From Aporhodopirellula rubra (GTDB lineage Bacteria > Planctomycetota > Planctomycetia > Pirellulales > Pirellulaceae): a stretch of DNA of 64,000 bases. Where the stretch lies: the NCBI RefSeq assembly GCF_014192335.1, contig NZ_JACHXU010000010.1:1-64000 (forward strand), in the 5' to 3' direction. Under the pieces are notes generated by a model that was not told the DNA's origin, did no database searches, and worked only from the letters and a program-made list of their open reading frames with translations. The position numbers were made by a program, and so were the translations under genes. Shown here in pieces: positions 43,047-51,854 of this stretch (its first letter is position 1; the number at the start of each line of letters is the position of its first letter).

Positions 43047-44850
43047 AGGACACTTCCCATTCCGAACCGTCGTCCGCTTTCAAAACAACTCCGGATTCAT
43101 CGAGCGATACCGTGTTCCAATTTCCCGGCGTTCCCTTCCCGCAATAGGCAAGACAAATCAGGGTTGCCTCTCCGTTAACGTTGCAGGTCATGATCGGATA
43201 CTCACTGCACTCTGACATGATGTGCGTGCGATCGGCGCCGTCATGGCGAACGGTATCGGATGTCTCCCAACCGCAGACGTTTTGCAGCTTCGTCGAATAG
43301 GCACCGTTTTCATGGGCGTCGGTACTGACAGGCAAACTGTGCCCGCCGACCGTCAATTTTGCGGGCTGGAGAGCATTGATTCTGTGCAACTGCAACTGCC
43401 AGCCGCCTTTCCACCAGACATGCGTTTCGACTTGCACCGAGAAGTGAGCGACTTTGTGACCCAGCACATAAACCATTGCACTTTCGTCTGCGGTGCACTT
43501 CAGCATATGCGTGCTATGGCGGCCGTAGACGGTGCCGTCTTCTGATTCGGCCGTTAATGCCGCATCACGCGGAAACTCACCGGACGCCGATTCGACTTCC
43601 AGACCGACGCCGGTTCGGTAACTCGTTTTGCCCCATTTGTACGTTCCAAATCGGGTGTTGCCGGGATTGATCCCTGACTCGGAGTTGTGCAATTCGATAT
43701 CACCGTCGACTGAGCGGACAACCATTCCGGCTGCGGGGATGGGGCGAACAAAATCGTCACCCTCAGACGGCAACGGTTGTGCAGGTGCTGTCCAGAACGG
43801 ATCGCTCGGGTCAATCAACAGCGGCGAGAACGCCTTGGCGGCCCAATACGGCGAGCCTGCACACGAATAGACTTCCGCCATCAACGGAAACTCGTCCGTC
43901 CAACCAAGGCTCAGCGGTTGGTCTTCCGGTAATCGGCTTACGAAGAACTCGACGTTCTTCATGAACACGGCGCGGCTCAGCCCGGGATCAATCGCGCTAA
44001 CGCCGCAGTAGTGTGCCAGTCCAAAAGGCGCCGACGCGTTGAAGCGATAGACCATCGAACGTCCGAACGGAACATTCTCGCCGGACGCCGCAAAGAAATG
44101 CACGTAGTCTTTCAAGAACGGAACCGCATAGTCACGCCAACGCTGGGCACGATCCGGATCCATGTCGCCGTACAGTTTGCCCCACCAGAGACCGTAGAAG
44201 TGCCATGCATACGCGTTGTAGATGTCCACGGTTTCGTTCATCCCGTCGATAAACCAACCGTCTTTGAGATACATGCTCTCGAGAGTGTCCATCCAACGCA
44301 GCAGCAACTCTTGGTCGCCGGGCGAGCCCGCTCCTTCGCTGACCATGAAGCTCAGCGGCAAGACCCCGAAGAAGAGATGGTTATTGCGATGAAATCCGCA
44401 GCCGCGTGCTGTTCGCATCCAGCGTAGGACTTGGTGCTTGTCTGTATCGGAAAGCGGAGTCCAGAGATGGTCGCGTGCGATTTCCAGTGCGATGACCAGT
44501 GCGCCCATTTCGACGCAGTGTTGATGGTAATTGGTAACCGGTCCCCAGTATTCATCGGCCGAAGGATCGGTTCCCGCAACCAGTCCCTCTCGGAACCACT
44601 TGGCAACTTCGTCTCGCGTGAACCCCTCCGTTTCACCGCCCCCGCCTTTGGCTGCCAACCAATGGGAAGCCAGCAAACAGGGCCGAGCAAACGATTCGAG
44701 CACATCGGCTAGCTCGCCATGGTCGCTGGCCGGGCCTTCCAATGGGATGGACGCCGCGCCGGGCTTCATGCATTTTACCAAGGGCGCCAACAGCTTTTCC
44801 GCGATCGCCAGAGAACGCTCGTAATTGGATGGTTCCGTCGTCAACGTCAT
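43039..44850 (-). CDS. DUF2264 protein, probable uronate glycoside hydrolase
   Basis: A 603-residue protein of the DUF2264 (PF10022) family, with an alpha-barrel N-terminal part: WGPVTNYHQHCVEMGALVIAL, FHRNNHLFFGVLP, DGWFIDGMNETVDIYNAYAWHFYG and ASGENVPFGRSMVYRF are characteristic. A beta-rich C-terminal domain follows. I recall members being placed in GH154 with beta-glucuronidase activity, which should be checked. No signal peptide is visible from the ATG at 44850, so it probably acts inside the cell on imported oligosaccharides. It is the promoter-proximal gene of the minus-strand run and diverges from the GH88 gene across a palindrome-rich spacer. Confidence 0.85.
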   Translation of the reverse strand: MTLTTEPSNYERSLAIAEKLLAPLVKCMKPGAASIPLEGPASDHGELADVLESFARPCLLASHWLAAKGGGGETEGFTRDEVAKWFREGLVAGTDPSADEYWGPVTNYHQHCVEMGALVIALEIARDHLWTPLSDTDKHQVLRWMRTARGCGFHRNNHLFFGVLPLSFMVSEGAGSPGDQELLLRWMDTLESMYLKDGWFIDGMNETVDIYNAYAWHFYGLWWGKLYGDMDPDRAQRWRDYAVPFLKDYVHFFAASGENVPFGRSMVYRFNASAPFGLAHYCGVSAIDPGLSRAVFMKNVEFFVSRLPEDQPLSLGWTDEFPLMAEVYSCAGSPYWAAKAFSPLLIDPSDPFWTAPAQPLPSEGDDFVRPIPAAGMVVRSVDGDIELHNSESGINPGNTRFGTYKWGKTSYRTGVGLEVESASGEFPRDAALTAESEDGTVYGRHSTHMLKCTADESAMVYVLGHKVAHFSVQVETHVWWKGGWQLQLHRINALQPAKLTVGGHSLPVSTDAHENGAYSTKLQNVCGWETSDTVRHDGADRTHIMSECSEYPIMTCNVNGEATLICLAYCGKGTPGNWNTVSLDESGVVLKADDGSEWEVSFE

Positions 44851-45151
44851 GTTGTGATTTCGCGGGTGGATGTCGATCGCGGGCAATGTCGTGATCTTCC
44901 GAATCGTGGTCGTCAGGATACAAAACGCCGGCAGGGCCTTGGCGTGTAATAATTATTAGATTATGATGGTAGAGGTAGGGGTTGGCAAGAGGGTGCTTGC
45001 CAACATTTTCAAAAACGATCCCCCGGCGATTTGCAAGAGCGGTTAAATGAAACCCCTACCGTCGGCTATGCTCTTGTCCATTGGCCCATTAGATCATTTC
45101 TATAGAACTGCGGGCTAGGAAAACGTCACCCCCTGCATGAGGTAGCAATTT
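44851..45151. other. Divergent regulatory region with nested inverted repeats
   Basis: 301 bases between the start codons of the DUF2264 and GH88 genes. It holds a perfect palindrome TAATAATTATTA (44947-44958), a perfect 8-base stem TTGGCAAG/CTTGCCAA (44982-45003) and a 10-base inverted repeat GGTAGGGGTT/AACCCCTACC (44974-44983 and 45051-45060). No gene is present. It is the likely two-way control region of the polyuronate locus. Confidence 0.65.
44947..45003. promoter_or_regulatory. Candidate operators in the divergent spacer
   Basis: The TAATAATTATTA palindrome and the TTGGCAAG-AGGGTG-CTTGCCAA dyad lie within 60 bases of each other, next to both start regions. Symmetric sites like these are typical for dimeric LacI- or GntR-type regulators. 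No regulator gene is adjacent; the nearest one seen is the LacI gene at 51.9-52.9 kb. Confidence 0.5.
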
Positions 45152-46504
45152 ATGAAACCGGATCCTTCCCTGACGACCAACGATTTACTGCCGAGCCTCG
45201 AGCGGTTCTGGGCGGTTTCCGCGCAGAAAATCGAACTGCTCAACCGAGAGTACGACGACTCGCAGGGATCGCCTGTTTTCACTGTCGCCGGCAAATACAC
45301 CACTCGCGGGTGGACCGAATGGACTCAAGGATTCCAGTATGGATCGGAAATCCTTCAATTCGATGCGACCGGCGATGAGACTTTCCTCGAGATGGGGAAG
45401 CGAAACACGGTCAAGAAGATGGCACCGCACATTACCCATTTCGGTGTTCACGATCATGGGTTCAACAATGTCAGCACCTACGGCAACTTGCTGCGACTGA
45501 TGAACGAGGGGCGGATTCCCGAAAACGAATGGGAACGTAATTTCTATGTGATGGCGCTGCAGGCTTCTAGCGCCGTGCAGGCCAAGCGTTGGACGGATCT
45601 GCCTTCGGGCGGGTACATCTATTCGTTCAACGGACCGCACTCGCTGTTCGCCGACACGATCCGTTCGCTGCGCGTCCTGGCGGTGGGGCACCAGTTGGGG
45701 CATTCCATCATGGGTGAGAACGATAAGAAGACCAGTCTTCTCGAGCGGTTGGTTCAGCACGCCAAAACGACCGCCGACTATGCGGTTTACTACGGCGAGG
45801 GCCGTGACTTCTACGACACGTGGGGCCGCACGGCACATGAAAGCATCTTTAATCTAAACGACGGCAACTACCGCTGTCCCAACTCTCAGCAAGGCTTTTC
45901 GCCGTTCACGACGTGGACGCGTGGGCTGGCGTGGATCATGGTCGGTGCACCGGAGCAATTGGAATTTTTGAAGACGATCGATGACGCCGAACTGGAACCG
46001 CTCGGCGGACGCGACGCGATCGAAGCGTTCCTGGTGAAAATGGCCAAGGCGACGTGTGACTTTTACATTGAAAACACGGCGACCGATGGCATCCCTTATT
46101 GGGACACCGGGGCGCTCAATACGCACAAGCTCGGCGAAGACGTCTACCAACGTGAATCCGATCCGTTTAACGATGCCGAACCGGTGGACTCATCGGCGGC
46201 GGCCATCGGCGCTCAGGGCCTGCTCCGACTCGGTAAATACCTCGATGATCCCAAATACACGCAGGCCGGTCTGACCGTGATGAAGACCCTGCTCAGCGAC
46301 AAATACCTGAGCCTCGATCCATCGCACCAGGGCCTTATTCTGCATTCGGTCTATCACCGCCCCAACGGATGGGACCACATCCCGGAAGGTCAGTCCGTGC
46401 CATGTGGCGAATCGTGCATGTGGGGTGACTACCACGCTCGCGAAACGGCGCTCTACATCCAGCGACTCGCCAACGACGACCCGTATTATAAGTTCTATCT
46501 GTGA
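45152..46504 (+). CDS. GH88 unsaturated uronyl hydrolase
   Basis: A 450-residue alpha/alpha-barrel protein with the GH88 pattern. HDHGFNN carries Asp101 and FADTIRSL carries Asp168, matching the two active-site aspartates (88 and 149) of Bacillus GL1 unsaturated glucuronyl hydrolase. QGFSPFTTWTRGLAWIM near residue 250 and PVDSSAAAIGAQGLL near 350 are the other hallmarks. The enzyme hydrates the double bond of 4,5-unsaturated uronates at oligosaccharide ends, thus removing what lyases leave. No signal peptide, so it is cytoplasmic. Its presence implies that a glucuronate-containing polymer is also handled, since alginate-type pathways usually do not need GH88. Confidence 0.9.
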   Translation: MKPDPSLTTNDLLPSLERFWAVSAQKIELLNREYDDSQGSPVFTVAGKYTTRGWTEWTQGFQYGSEILQFDATGDETFLEMGKRNTVKKMAPHITHFGVHDHGFNNVSTYGNLLRLMNEGRIPENEWERNFYVMALQASSAVQAKRWTDLPSGGYIYSFNGPHSLFADTIRSLRVLAVGHQLGHSIMGENDKKTSLLERLVQHAKTTADYAVYYGEGRDFYDTWGRTAHESIFNLNDGNYRCPNSQQGFSPFTTWTRGLAWIMVGAPEQLEFLKTIDDAELEPLGGRDAIEAFLVKMAKATCDFYIENTATDGIPYWDTGALNTHKLGEDVYQRESDPFNDAEPVDSSAAAIGAQGLLRLGKYLDDPKYTQAGLTVMKTLLSDKYLSLDPSHQGLILHSVYHRPNGWDHIPEGQSVPCGESCMWGDYHARETALYIQRLANDDPYYKFYL

Positions 46505-46624
46505 TGCAGTCGAACTCGCCAAGCGTTCCCTGTCACGCCTGGATTGCTGGGTAGCCTGACGACTTTCGTAGCGTCGTGTTTCAAATGACACCATCAACTT
46601 ACAACAACCAAACTGGATTGCAGG

Positions 46625-47803
46625 ATGGAAATTAAGAGAATCGGAATCGTCATGAACGGCGTGACGGGACGCATGGGCACGAACCAGCATTTGGCTCGTT
46701 CCATCACGGCGATCATCAAACAGGGCGGTATTAAGGTCAGCAACGACCTGACAATTATGCCTGACCCTATTTTGACCGGTCGGCGTGACTACGCACTCAA
46801 AGCCCTCGCCGAAAAATACGGTCAAGAAGCGCGAGGCGAAGCGTACAAGTACACGACCGACCTGCAGGGGGCACTTGACGGTAAGTACGGCGATCACGAG
46901 ATCTTCTTTGATGCCTCCGGTACGTTGCAACGCGCCGGATTCATCGAAATGGCGGTGAAAGCTGGCAAGGCGATTTACTGCGAAAAACCGACCGCCGTCG
47001 AAACCTGCGAAGCCGTTCGTCTCGCCAAATTAGTTGAGGGGGCGGGGCTGAAAAACGGCGTCGTGCAAGACAAGCTGTGGCTGCCCGGATTCCGCAAAAT
47101 CAAAATGCTCAAGGAGCTCGGCTTCTTCGGAAAAATCCTTTCCGTCAAAGGCGACTTCGGCTATTGGGTCTTCAGCGGAATGGATTACGACCAGCCCGCC
47201 CAACGCCCCTCATGGAATTATCGCGCTGAAGACGGCGGGGGCATGATGATTGACATGTTCTGCCACTGGCGCTACGTGATCGATCATGTGTTCGGACCGG
47301 TTCGCAGTTTAGTGGCGTACGGGGCAACCGACCTCGACCAACGCCGCGCCGAAGACGGAACGCCGTTCCAATGCACCGCGGACGACTCCGCGTATGCGAT
47401 GTTCGTGCTCGAAGACGGAACGATGGTGCAGTTCAACAGTTCATGGTGCACCCGTGTTCGACGTGACGATTTGTTAACCGTGCATGTTGACGGAGTGAAC
47501 GGATCGGCGGTTGCCGGTCTGCGTGAAGTGAAGACTCAGTCGGCCGCCAACACGCCGAAGCCGACGTGGAACCCTGACATCCCACAGCCGATCGACTTTT
47601 TGGGCGGTTGGGACGACGTGCCGAACAATATCGATTACGACAACGCGTTCAAGATTCAATGGGAGTTGTTCATTCGGCACGTTGCTCTCGATGAACCTTG
47701 GAGCTATTCGCTGATGGAAGGCGCCAAGGGTGTTCAACTGGCCGAGCTCGGTATGGAGAGCTGGAAAGAACGCAAATGGGTGGACGTTCCCGAGCTCGCG
47801 TAA
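46625..47803 (+). CDS. Gfo/Idh/MocA-family oxidoreductase
   Basis: A 392-residue NAD(P)-dependent sugar oxidoreductase. The first strand and loop IGIVMNGVTGRMG (residues 6-18) form an unusual Rossmann opening with an inserted MNGVTGRMG, close to dihydrodipicolinate-reductase-like starts. The family EKP motif is in AIYCEKPTAVE near residue 122, and the DGGGMMIDMFCHW segment (about 205-217) holds the substrate-side His. It follows the GH88 gene by about 120 bases and precedes an SDR gene on the same strand. Oxidation or reduction of a uronate or keto-uronate is likely. Confidence 0.85.
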   Translation: MEIKRIGIVMNGVTGRMGTNQHLARSITAIIKQGGIKVSNDLTIMPDPILTGRRDYALKALAEKYGQEARGEAYKYTTDLQGALDGKYGDHEIFFDASGTLQRAGFIEMAVKAGKAIYCEKPTAVETCEAVRLAKLVEGAGLKNGVVQDKLWLPGFRKIKMLKELGFFGKILSVKGDFGYWVFSGMDYDQPAQRPSWNYRAEDGGGMMIDMFCHWRYVIDHVFGPVRSLVAYGATDLDQRRAEDGTPFQCTADDSAYAMFVLEDGTMVQFNSSWCTRVRRDDLLTVHVDGVNGSAVAGLREVKTQSAANTPKPTWNPDIPQPIDFLGGWDDVPNNIDYDNAFKIQWELFIRHVALDEPWSYSLMEGAKGVQLAELGMESWKERKWVDVPELA

Positions 47804-47882
47804 GCTCCTTCGGATAAACGATTGGCATGGGATTACCGCCCGTGTCGCAACTTAAACACACCTTTTAACAATAACTGTTTTG

Positions 47883-48659
47883 ATGAGCAAAAAAGTCGCA
47901 TTGGTGACCGGCGGTGGCCGGGGCATCGGTTTCGGGATTTGTGAGAAGCTCGCAGCCGATGGATTCAATTTAGTGCTGAGCGGACGCTCGGACGCCTCGA
48001 AAGTCGCGGACTCGGTGGCGAAACTCGAAGCTATGGGAGCTGAGGTTCTCTATTGCTCGGGCGATGTGTCGTCCGCCGAAGATCGCGCCGCGATGTTATC
48101 GAACATTGAAGAACGCTTCGGGCGATTGGATGTGTTGGTCAACAATGCCGGCGTCGCGCCGCAAGTGCGTGCCGATATTCTCGAGGCAACCGAAGATAGC
48201 TTTGAATGGATCATGAAGATCAATCTGCAAGGGCCCTATTTCCTGACGCAGGCCTGCGCGAATTGGATGATCGAGCAGAAGAAGGCGGACGGTTCCTTTC
48301 AATCGTGCATCATCAATATCGGATCGATTTCCGCGACGGTGGTCTCGCCTAACCGCGGTGACTACTGCATCTCAAAAGCGGGGCTAGGCATGATGAGTTC
48401 GCTCTTTGCCGCTCGTCTCGGTGAATTCGCTATTCCGGTTTACGAGATTCGTCCCGGCATCATCAAAACGGACATGACCGCGGGCGTGACGCAAAAGTAC
48501 GACAACCTCATCGACAACACCGAGTTGCTGGTTGAGAAACGATGGGGAGTGCCGGAGGACATTGGCAAATTGGCCGCCGCCATGGCACGCGGCGACATGC
48601 CCTACGCGACCGGTCAAGTGGTCTATGTCGACGGCGGGCTGACGATGAACAGACTATAA
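47883..48659 (+). CDS. Short-chain dehydrogenase/reductase, second copy
   Basis: A 258-residue SDR with TGGGRGIGFGI at the N-terminus, NNAG (VLVNNAGVAPQ, near residue 88), and an active site made of the IINIGSIS Ser and the YCISKAG Tyr-Lys pair. It ends ATGQVVYVDGGLTMNRL. The ATG at 47883 is preferred over an in-frame TTG three bases earlier. It belongs to the same run as the GH88 and Gfo/Idh genes and is a second candidate, besides the SDR at 39.3-40.1 kb, for reducing the open-chain keto-aldehyde released by lyases. The two are clearly different SDRs, not a recent duplicate. Confidence 0.9.
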   Translation: MSKKVALVTGGGRGIGFGICEKLAADGFNLVLSGRSDASKVADSVAKLEAMGAEVLYCSGDVSSAEDRAAMLSNIEERFGRLDVLVNNAGVAPQVRADILEATEDSFEWIMKINLQGPYFLTQACANWMIEQKKADGSFQSCIINIGSISATVVSPNRGDYCISKAGLGMMSSLFAARLGEFAIPVYEIRPGIIKTDMTAGVTQKYDNLIDNTELLVEKRWGVPEDIGKLAAAMARGDMPYATGQVVYVDGGLTMNRL

Positions 48660-48793
48660 GGCAAAAGGCACGTGCCCTGGTGGAAGTCGTCAATGGTCAG
48701 ATGTTTTCAGCAATCGAGTGAACGTTTTTCGTAAATGTCGCGCTGGATGTTTCCCTGATGAAAAGTAAACACGATAAAGAGGAATCACAGACC

Positions 48794-49561
48794 ATGATGA
48801 CACTCACCCGAAGTCTAGCCACGGGGCTGTGCGCTGCCGCGTTTTTCTCGGCCGTAGTCGCCCCAGTCCAAGGCCAGGATGCGCCGTACGATCTCGAAAA
48901 GTTTCGTTCCGTGCTTGACGACTCGAAGCTGCAGGCGCCAACGAGTTCGCCGACGAAGATCAAGCAAGGCGACTTCCGGGGAGCAAGCAACGAGTATTTC
49001 TTTCTCGACAAGACCGGGCGATACATGACGTTCACCGTCGAGGGCGACAGCAACCGATCGGAGCTACGTCAGAGTACCGGTGATTGGGACACCGCCACTG
49101 AAACTCCCCAGCGTTTGATCGCTCGGGTACGCGTATTCGTGCCTGAAGACGAGGGGCTCGAACAGTTCACTTTTCTGCAGATCCACGATAAGAAGAACGG
49201 CAGCGAGGGGCTGAACAAACCTTTGCTCCGCCTTACTCGCCGTAGCGACTATCGCGACAAGCAGGACCATCTTTGGGCCCACATCCGCACGCCCGAGAAC
49301 GGCAATGAGCCAATATCGCTAAAGAACTTTGCGACCAAGAACGTCGACCTCGGGCCGCGGCCCGAAGGATTTTTTGATGTCGAGATCCGTGTGCAGAAAA
49401 GCCGAATGACTGTCGCGATCAACGGGCAAACCAAGGTCGACATGGACGTGTCGTATTGGAACGGTCTGAACAACTACTTCAAGGCAGGCGTCTACAACCA
49501 AAACAACGGCCGATCCAAAGTCGAGTTCGAGTCGCTGCGGTTCTCAAATTCCGACAATTGA
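48794..49561 (+). CDS. Secreted PL7 alginate lyase
   Basis: A 255-residue protein with a signal peptide (AAAFFSAVVAPVQG, cleaved about residue 25). All three PL7 signatures are present: RSELR from Arg88, QIH with Gln129 and His131, and YFKAGVYNQ at 228-236, with Tyr234 as the expected catalytic base. PL7 enzymes are endolytic alginate lyases with a beta-jelly roll. QIH rather than QVH is often linked to polyguluronate preference, although this is only a trend. The ATG at 48794 has AAGAGG upstream; an earlier ATG at 48758 lacks such a site and would add a polar N-terminus. It is the strongest evidence that the locus targets alginate. Confidence 0.93.
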   Translation: MMTLTRSLATGLCAAAFFSAVVAPVQGQDAPYDLEKFRSVLDDSKLQAPTSSPTKIKQGDFRGASNEYFFLDKTGRYMTFTVEGDSNRSELRQSTGDWDTATETPQRLIARVRVFVPEDEGLEQFTFLQIHDKKNGSEGLNKPLLRLTRRSDYRDKQDHLWAHIRTPENGNEPISLKNFATKNVDLGPRPEGFFDVEIRVQKSRMTVAINGQTKVDMDVSYWNGLNNYFKAGVYNQNNGRSKVEFESLRFSNSDN

Positions 49562-50054
49562 TTTGGGCCGTGGTCAGTCACGTGACGCGTCTCATTTCAT
49601 CAGCCGGGGAAGGCACAGGCACTGTGCCTATCATCATCGAAAGTTAACAGGCAGTTTTGGTCGGGGGAGTTGTGTCGGCCCTTCGGGCCTTTGTTTCTAA
49701 GTTGCCTTTGGTACCGGGGCCTTGAAGGCCCCGGCATTGGTTGTATCAGCCCTCCGGGCTTTGTGTGGAATGGCTTGGGGTGGGCTAGGTGGCTCTGTGT
49801 CCAGCATGACTAGGCCCGGAGGGCCGGTACAACCATTGCCGGGGGTGTTAACCCCCGTTTGTTGAGTGCCACTTCAAAAGCAAGGCCTGGAAGGCCGGTA
49901 CATCGATTGCCGGTGGTGTGATGACCGCCGGGGCATTCGTAGTCATCAACTGTAGTAGGCACAGGCCCTGTGCCGTTACGCTCGCAATTGTTTGGTCGCC
50001 CGCCGTCTCCCGATTGATGCAATCGTCTAAAGCCAGCTCGGTGTCTTGGCATCA
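49562..50054. other. Intergenic region filled by hairpin repeat block A
   Basis: 493 bases with no gene. Nearly all of it is the repeat block listed next. Short open frames over it have repeat-derived composition. Confidence 0.8.
49611..49974. repeat. Hairpin repeat block A
   Basis: The block contains a chain of short dyads: AGGCACAG-GCA-CTGTGCCT (49611-49629), GGCCCTTCGGGCC, GGGGCCTTGAAGGCCCC, AGCCCTCCGGGCT, GGCCCGGAGGGCC, GGGGGTGTTAACCCCC, GGCCTGGAAGGCC and GGCACAG-GCC-CTGTGCC (49958-49974). Block B at about 55.05-55.35 kb shares the same order and long identical stretches such as AGGCCCGGAGGGCCGGTACA. Confidence 0.88.
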
Positions 50055-51722
50055 TCAGCGGATAGCTGGGAGCAACCCTTCGCGTTGAAACAGCTCTTCC
50101 ATTTTGGCTCGCACCTTCAATTTCCACACTGGGTACTCGCTGGAAAAACCATGTCCTCCAGCTGGGACCGTGATCAGTTCGCATGCGTTGCCAGTTGACT
50201 GCAGTTTGTTATGCAGGGCAACCGCGGTGCTGTAGTGGACCAAGTCGTCGAAGGCCGCGTGGAACATCACCAGCGGTGGCATTTTGGCATCGAGTTGATG
50301 AACCGGTGAAAGTGCTGTGGCGTCGTCGCCGAATCGCGACGGGGTGTAACCGGTCTCAGGTGATGTGTCGGTGACGGCGGAGCTGAGAAAGACGGCGGCC
50401 GGTTTCATCTTCGGCGACGTCGCGGGATCCGATCCGGGAGGTGCGTTCTCGATGGCAGTCCACATGGCGACATGTCCACCGGCGGAGGTGCCGCCGACCG
50501 CGACACGTGCCGGGTCGATGCCGAGTTCGGCCGCGTGTTCGATGACCCATCCGAACGCAGCACGCCCGTCATCGACGGAAGCATGGGGGCTGGTATCGAA
50601 GCGGTTTTTCGTGCGGTAGTCCGGTGCGATTCCTACCATGCCGTTCTTGGCCGCCCAAGCTGCGGTCGACGCCGACTTCTGTGGAGTGCCTTTGGTCCAG
50701 CCGCCGCCAAAGAAATAGACGAACGCAGAACGTTGGTCGCTGGGTTTCCAGCCATCAGGTTTGTAGACGAACAGGTTCATGGCATTCTCGCCCTCGCGAT
50801 AGGCCATCGTTTCGGCGCCAGGCAAGCTATCGAGAGTGACCTCTTGCACTGCGGCTTGCGCCGCGTTCGGCAACATTGCGGCTGGTTTTGATTCACCCGA
50901 TGGATCTTCGATGTGCAGATTGTCGATCAGGAAGTCGGCTGTCTTGGATGTCGACGAACTGAACCCGACGCGGCCAAGCACCGCGTCGCCTTTTGTGATC
51001 TCACGATGCATCGGGCATCCCGCCGGCGTTAGCTCACCCAGCAGTGAATTGTTCACCCAGACGACCACCGAGTCTGGGTTGAGCGTCACGGTTTCGCCCG
51101 TGTCGGGGCGAGCGTACGAGAGCGTGTTTGCGTCGTGATCGTTGACCCAAATCTTGACGTTGAACGGAGCGGTAACGTCATAACGCGTCTCAGCGGCGAC
51201 ATCATCACCGACGCGCAGTTTGAGGTATTTCTGTTGATACAATTCGAGTCCGAAGGCACGCCGAGCTTTTGCGTTGAGCACCAGACCTTTGCCTGGGCCC
51301 CACGGGCCGATGCCGAAGATGACGGTTGATTTTCCGTCGCCGTTTTGCGGGGCGTTGTTCAACGCATCAAACTCAACATACATGCTGCCGAGTTTGGATG
51401 TTCCCACGTTGTACTCCATCGCGCCGCCTAGGCTTAGGTCTGAATCGTTGAAGCGGGCGGCCTTCCCCGAGCCGACTCGTTCGCCACCATCGACGACCGT
51501 CACCATGTCGACTCGCTGTAGCTCTGGGGACTTGGGCACGCTGTCGATCTCGAAGCTGTCGAAGGTTTCGTGCAGATGAACGGTGCCGCCCGGTCGATCG
51601 ACGCTCCGCCCGTTCGCGGCCTCTCCACTGACACGAGGCGTTTGCGGCGGAGGGGTGACATCCGCGGCTTGAAGGGTGCCAGCCAACACAACACTCAGTA
51701 CGACACTAGCTCTTGTCATCAT
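50055..51722 (-). CDS. Secreted alpha/beta hydrolase with N-terminal beta-sandwich
   Basis: A 555-residue protein with a signal peptide (1-19). Residues about 50-275 look like a concanavalin-type beta-sandwich (MYVEFDALNNAPQNGDGKS), and about 285-555 is an alpha/beta hydrolase of the HSL/BD-FAE type. The oxyanion segment reads YFFGGGW, the nucleophile is the Ser of GGTSAGGH, and the acid and base lie in FHAAFDDLVHY and PAGGHGF. It would act as an exported esterase, perhaps removing acetyl or similar groups from polysaccharide. Two palindromes in its upstream region may be operators for the LacI regulator encoded just upstream. Confidence 0.88.
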   Translation of the reverse strand: MMTRASVVLSVVLAGTLQAADVTPPPQTPRVSGEAANGRSVDRPGGTVHLHETFDSFEIDSVPKSPELQRVDMVTVVDGGERVGSGKAARFNDSDLSLGGAMEYNVGTSKLGSMYVEFDALNNAPQNGDGKSTVIFGIGPWGPGKGLVLNAKARRAFGLELYQQKYLKLRVGDDVAAETRYDVTAPFNVKIWVNDHDANTLSYARPDTGETVTLNPDSVVVWVNNSLLGELTPAGCPMHREITKGDAVLGRVGFSSSTSKTADFLIDNLHIEDPSGESKPAAMLPNAAQAAVQEVTLDSLPGAETMAYREGENAMNLFVYKPDGWKPSDQRSAFVYFFGGGWTKGTPQKSASTAAWAAKNGMVGIAPDYRTKNRFDTSPHASVDDGRAAFGWVIEHAAELGIDPARVAVGGTSAGGHVAMWTAIENAPPGSDPATSPKMKPAAVFLSSAVTDTSPETGYTPSRFGDDATALSPVHQLDAKMPPLVMFHAAFDDLVHYSTAVALHNKLQSTGNACELITVPAGGHGFSSEYPVWKLKVRAKMEELFQREGLLPAIR

Positions 51723-51790
51723 CGAGAGGTCCCTTGCTTTCTTGAAATCGGCACGTTGTGCGTTATCGACGTGAAATATCAGGACATTGG

Positions 51791-51833
51791 TTCATAGTTA
51801 TGAAATTGTCAAGCCGCAAAATCATAAAATGAT
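51791..51833. promoter_or_regulatory. Candidate LacI operators upstream of the hydrolase gene
   Basis: TTCATA-GT-TATGAA is a 14-base palindrome at 51791-51804, and ATCAT-AAA-ATGAT follows at 51821-51833. Both lie 70-110 bases upstream of the hydrolase start and just after the end of the LacI gene. They resemble TTCAT-AATA-ATGAA at 53013-53026 in front of the dehydrogenase gene. Confidence 0.55.
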
Positions 51834-51854
51834 CCATCCTGGCGCTGGGAGACG

